A stretch of 64,000 bases of DNA from an uncultured Halomicronema sp. GTDB lineage: Bacteria; Cyanobacteriota; Cyanobacteriia; Phormidesmidales; Phormidesmidaceae. This document shows positions 63,272-64,000 of this stretch, piece after piece. Position numbers and translations under genes: made by a program. Below the pieces are notes generated by a model. That model saw nothing but the letters and a program-made list of their open reading frames with translations, ran no database searches and had not been told where the DNA came from. The DNA lies in assembly GCA_937899725.1 (NCBI GenBank), contig CALCCA010000115.1, forward strand, positions 34,187-98,186, given 5' to 3'. How positions within the stretch are numbered: the stretch's first letter is position 1; the number at the start of each line of letters is the position of its first letter.

Positions 63272-63303
63272 AAGCGATCGTTGTGGAGGCGATCGCTTTT
63301 TTT
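63272..63303 (+). terminator. Intercistronic terminator between sodN and sodX with a HIP1-core stem
   Basis: AAGCGATCG (63272-63280) and CGATCGCTT (63290-63298) enclose a 9-nt loop containing GGAGG, and a run of seven T ends at 63303, one base before the sodX ATG. The stem is made from the HIP1-like GCGATCG. It should limit sodX expression relative to sodN and may also hide the sodX ribosome site in its loop. Confidence 0.8.
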
Positions 63304-63675
63304 ATGCCTAATTCTGAATCAATGAAAAACTCTCTTCGTCACTCGACCATGGTGGATGTGCTGCTTTGGCTGTTGCGCCGCTATCGTCGCTATCGTATTA
63401 CCGGCAATTCCATGATGCCTCTGCTACACCCTCCCCAAGAGGTGTTGATCAACCCATCCGCTTATCAGCAGCAGTTACCTCTGCCCAATGAAATTGTCAT
63501 CGCCTCTCATCCCTACGAGCCAGACCTTCGCATCATCAAACGTGTCCTGTTTGTGGAAACTGATGGTCGTTGCTATTTGCAGGGAGACAACGCTGACGAG
63601 AGCCAAGACAGCAAACAGTTTGGCCTGTTGCCTTTGACCCAAATACAGGGCAAAGTCCTGTGCCTATTTCCCTAG
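63304..63675 (+). CDS. sodX: Nickel-type superoxide dismutase maturation protease SodX
   Basis: The S26 signal-peptidase-like protein (123 residues from ATG 63304) has the Ser catalytic region RITGNSMMPLLHPPQEVLI and the Lys-containing IIKRVLFVETDGRCYLQGDN. It cuts the SodN propeptide to expose the Ni-binding His. One hydrophobic helix precedes it (VDVLLWLLRRYRRYR). Starts at 63283 (GTG), 63322 or 63349 are also possible. It follows sodN across a terminator hairpin, the usual gene pair in marine and some freshwater cyanobacteria. Confidence 0.92.
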   Translation: MPNSESMKNSLRHSTMVDVLLWLLRRYRRYRITGNSMMPLLHPPQEVLINPSAYQQQLPLPNEIVIASHPYEPDLRIIKRVLFVETDGRCYLQGDNADESQDSKQFGLLPLTQIQGKVLCLFP

Positions 63676-63680
63676 AAACG

Positions 63681-63708
63681 ACTGGAGCCCATTCGCGGCG
63701 GCTCCAGT
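63681..63708 (+). terminator. Hairpin after sodX
   Basis: ACTGGAGCC and GGCTCCAGT are perfect 9-bp arms around a 10-nt loop, starting six bases after the sodX stop. No T-run follows. Confidence 0.5.
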
Positions 63709-64000
63709 ATCAGTACGCGTTCAAATGCTCCGGTAGACAGGTAACTATGACGTCTGAGGATTCTTCGCAAGCGAAGGTATCAGCCGATCCAGGGTGACTA
63801 TCTATGACCGGCTTCAGTAAGGAGAGAACAGCCGGAGTAATAACCAAATCTAACTGCATTCAGCAACTCTACCGAGCTAGCCACTCAACTGAAGAGCGAA
63901 ATAATTTTGAGATGTGGCAATGCTAGACCCCTAATCTTTAGATCTCCCTTTCCCTCTTCCTTTCCCCCTGGGTCTTTCGAGCGAACCGGCTCAAATCCCG
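63709..64000. other. Window end, no gene supported
   Basis: I find no coding or RNA gene here. GGCTCAAATCCCG at the very end resembles a tRNA T-arm only superficially and lacks the GTTC core. Confidence 0.4.

Noticed and set aside
63950..64000. tRNA-like T-arm at the window end
   Set aside because: GGCTCAAATCCCG lacks the GTTC core, and no acceptor or anticodon arm can be folded upstream.

Overview
The window is chromosomal DNA of a cyanobacterium. It encodes photosystem II D1 (psbA), the ferredoxin-thioredoxin reductase variable chain, a nickel superoxide dismutase with its maturation protease, an NblB-like HEAT protein, a ComFB-type protein and a type IV pilus operon. The cyanobacterial octamer GCGATCGC (HIP1) and its fragments recur throughout, in genes and between them. 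No nif, heterocyst or RNA genes were seen. Gene content resembles filamentous Leptolyngbya-like lineages, but that placement is an inference.

Region by region. 1-2300 is a graveyard: a RAYT transposase tail, an AT-rich lipoprotein gene and an Rpn-family nuclease cut by one stop codon. 2600-7100 holds an M42 peptidase, a CBS-pair protein, the NblB-like protein, an RsbW-like anti-sigma kinase and two small cyanobacterial proteins. 7240-7900 holds a VOC gene frameshifted by a 29-bp tandem duplication and a broken Panacea-domain gene. asnS follows. 9487-15220 is the phosphate region: an SphX-like binding protein facing away from pstS-pstC-pstA-pstB, with a Pho-box array and a perfect 38-bp palindrome between them. 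15500-30600 is mixed housekeeping and accessory DNA: pterin dehydratase, FAD oxidoreductase, glycosyltransferase, peptide-binding lipoprotein, ComFB, a TIR-effector protein, an EF-G paralogue, ftrV, a CobD-like aminotransferase and HU.

30954-36049 is the pilM-N-O-Q operon, closed by a strong terminator. purT and a sugar-type binding lipoprotein follow. 39300-43430 is the most unusual stretch: a NACHT STAND ATPase with a Leu/Asp repeat tail, flanked by two small membrane-protein genes, beside a DUF4058 gene that lies between an intact and a truncated copy of one of those small genes. I read it as a candidate anti-phage or conflict module.

43960-52500 holds an M48 protease, two methyltransferases, exported proteins, a transaldolase with a C-terminal EF-hand pair, a fibrillin-like protein, a HIT protein and a nitrilase-family amidase. 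52669-53072 is a non-coding element with terminal inverted repeats just upstream of psbA, whose D1 product has a short, plant-like C-terminal extension. 54393-61232 is the conserved envelope cluster purC-bamA-lpxC-fabZ-lpxA-lpxB. The window ends with a secreted nuclease lipoprotein, sodN and sodX.

The clearest functional units are phosphate uptake (Pho boxes, pst genes), pilus assembly (pilMNOQ), lipid A and outer-membrane biogenesis (lpx genes, bamA), and Ni-SOD maturation (sodN-sodX). Several palindromic or MITE-like repeats sit between genes, one of them in two diverged copies whose hairpin stems co-vary.
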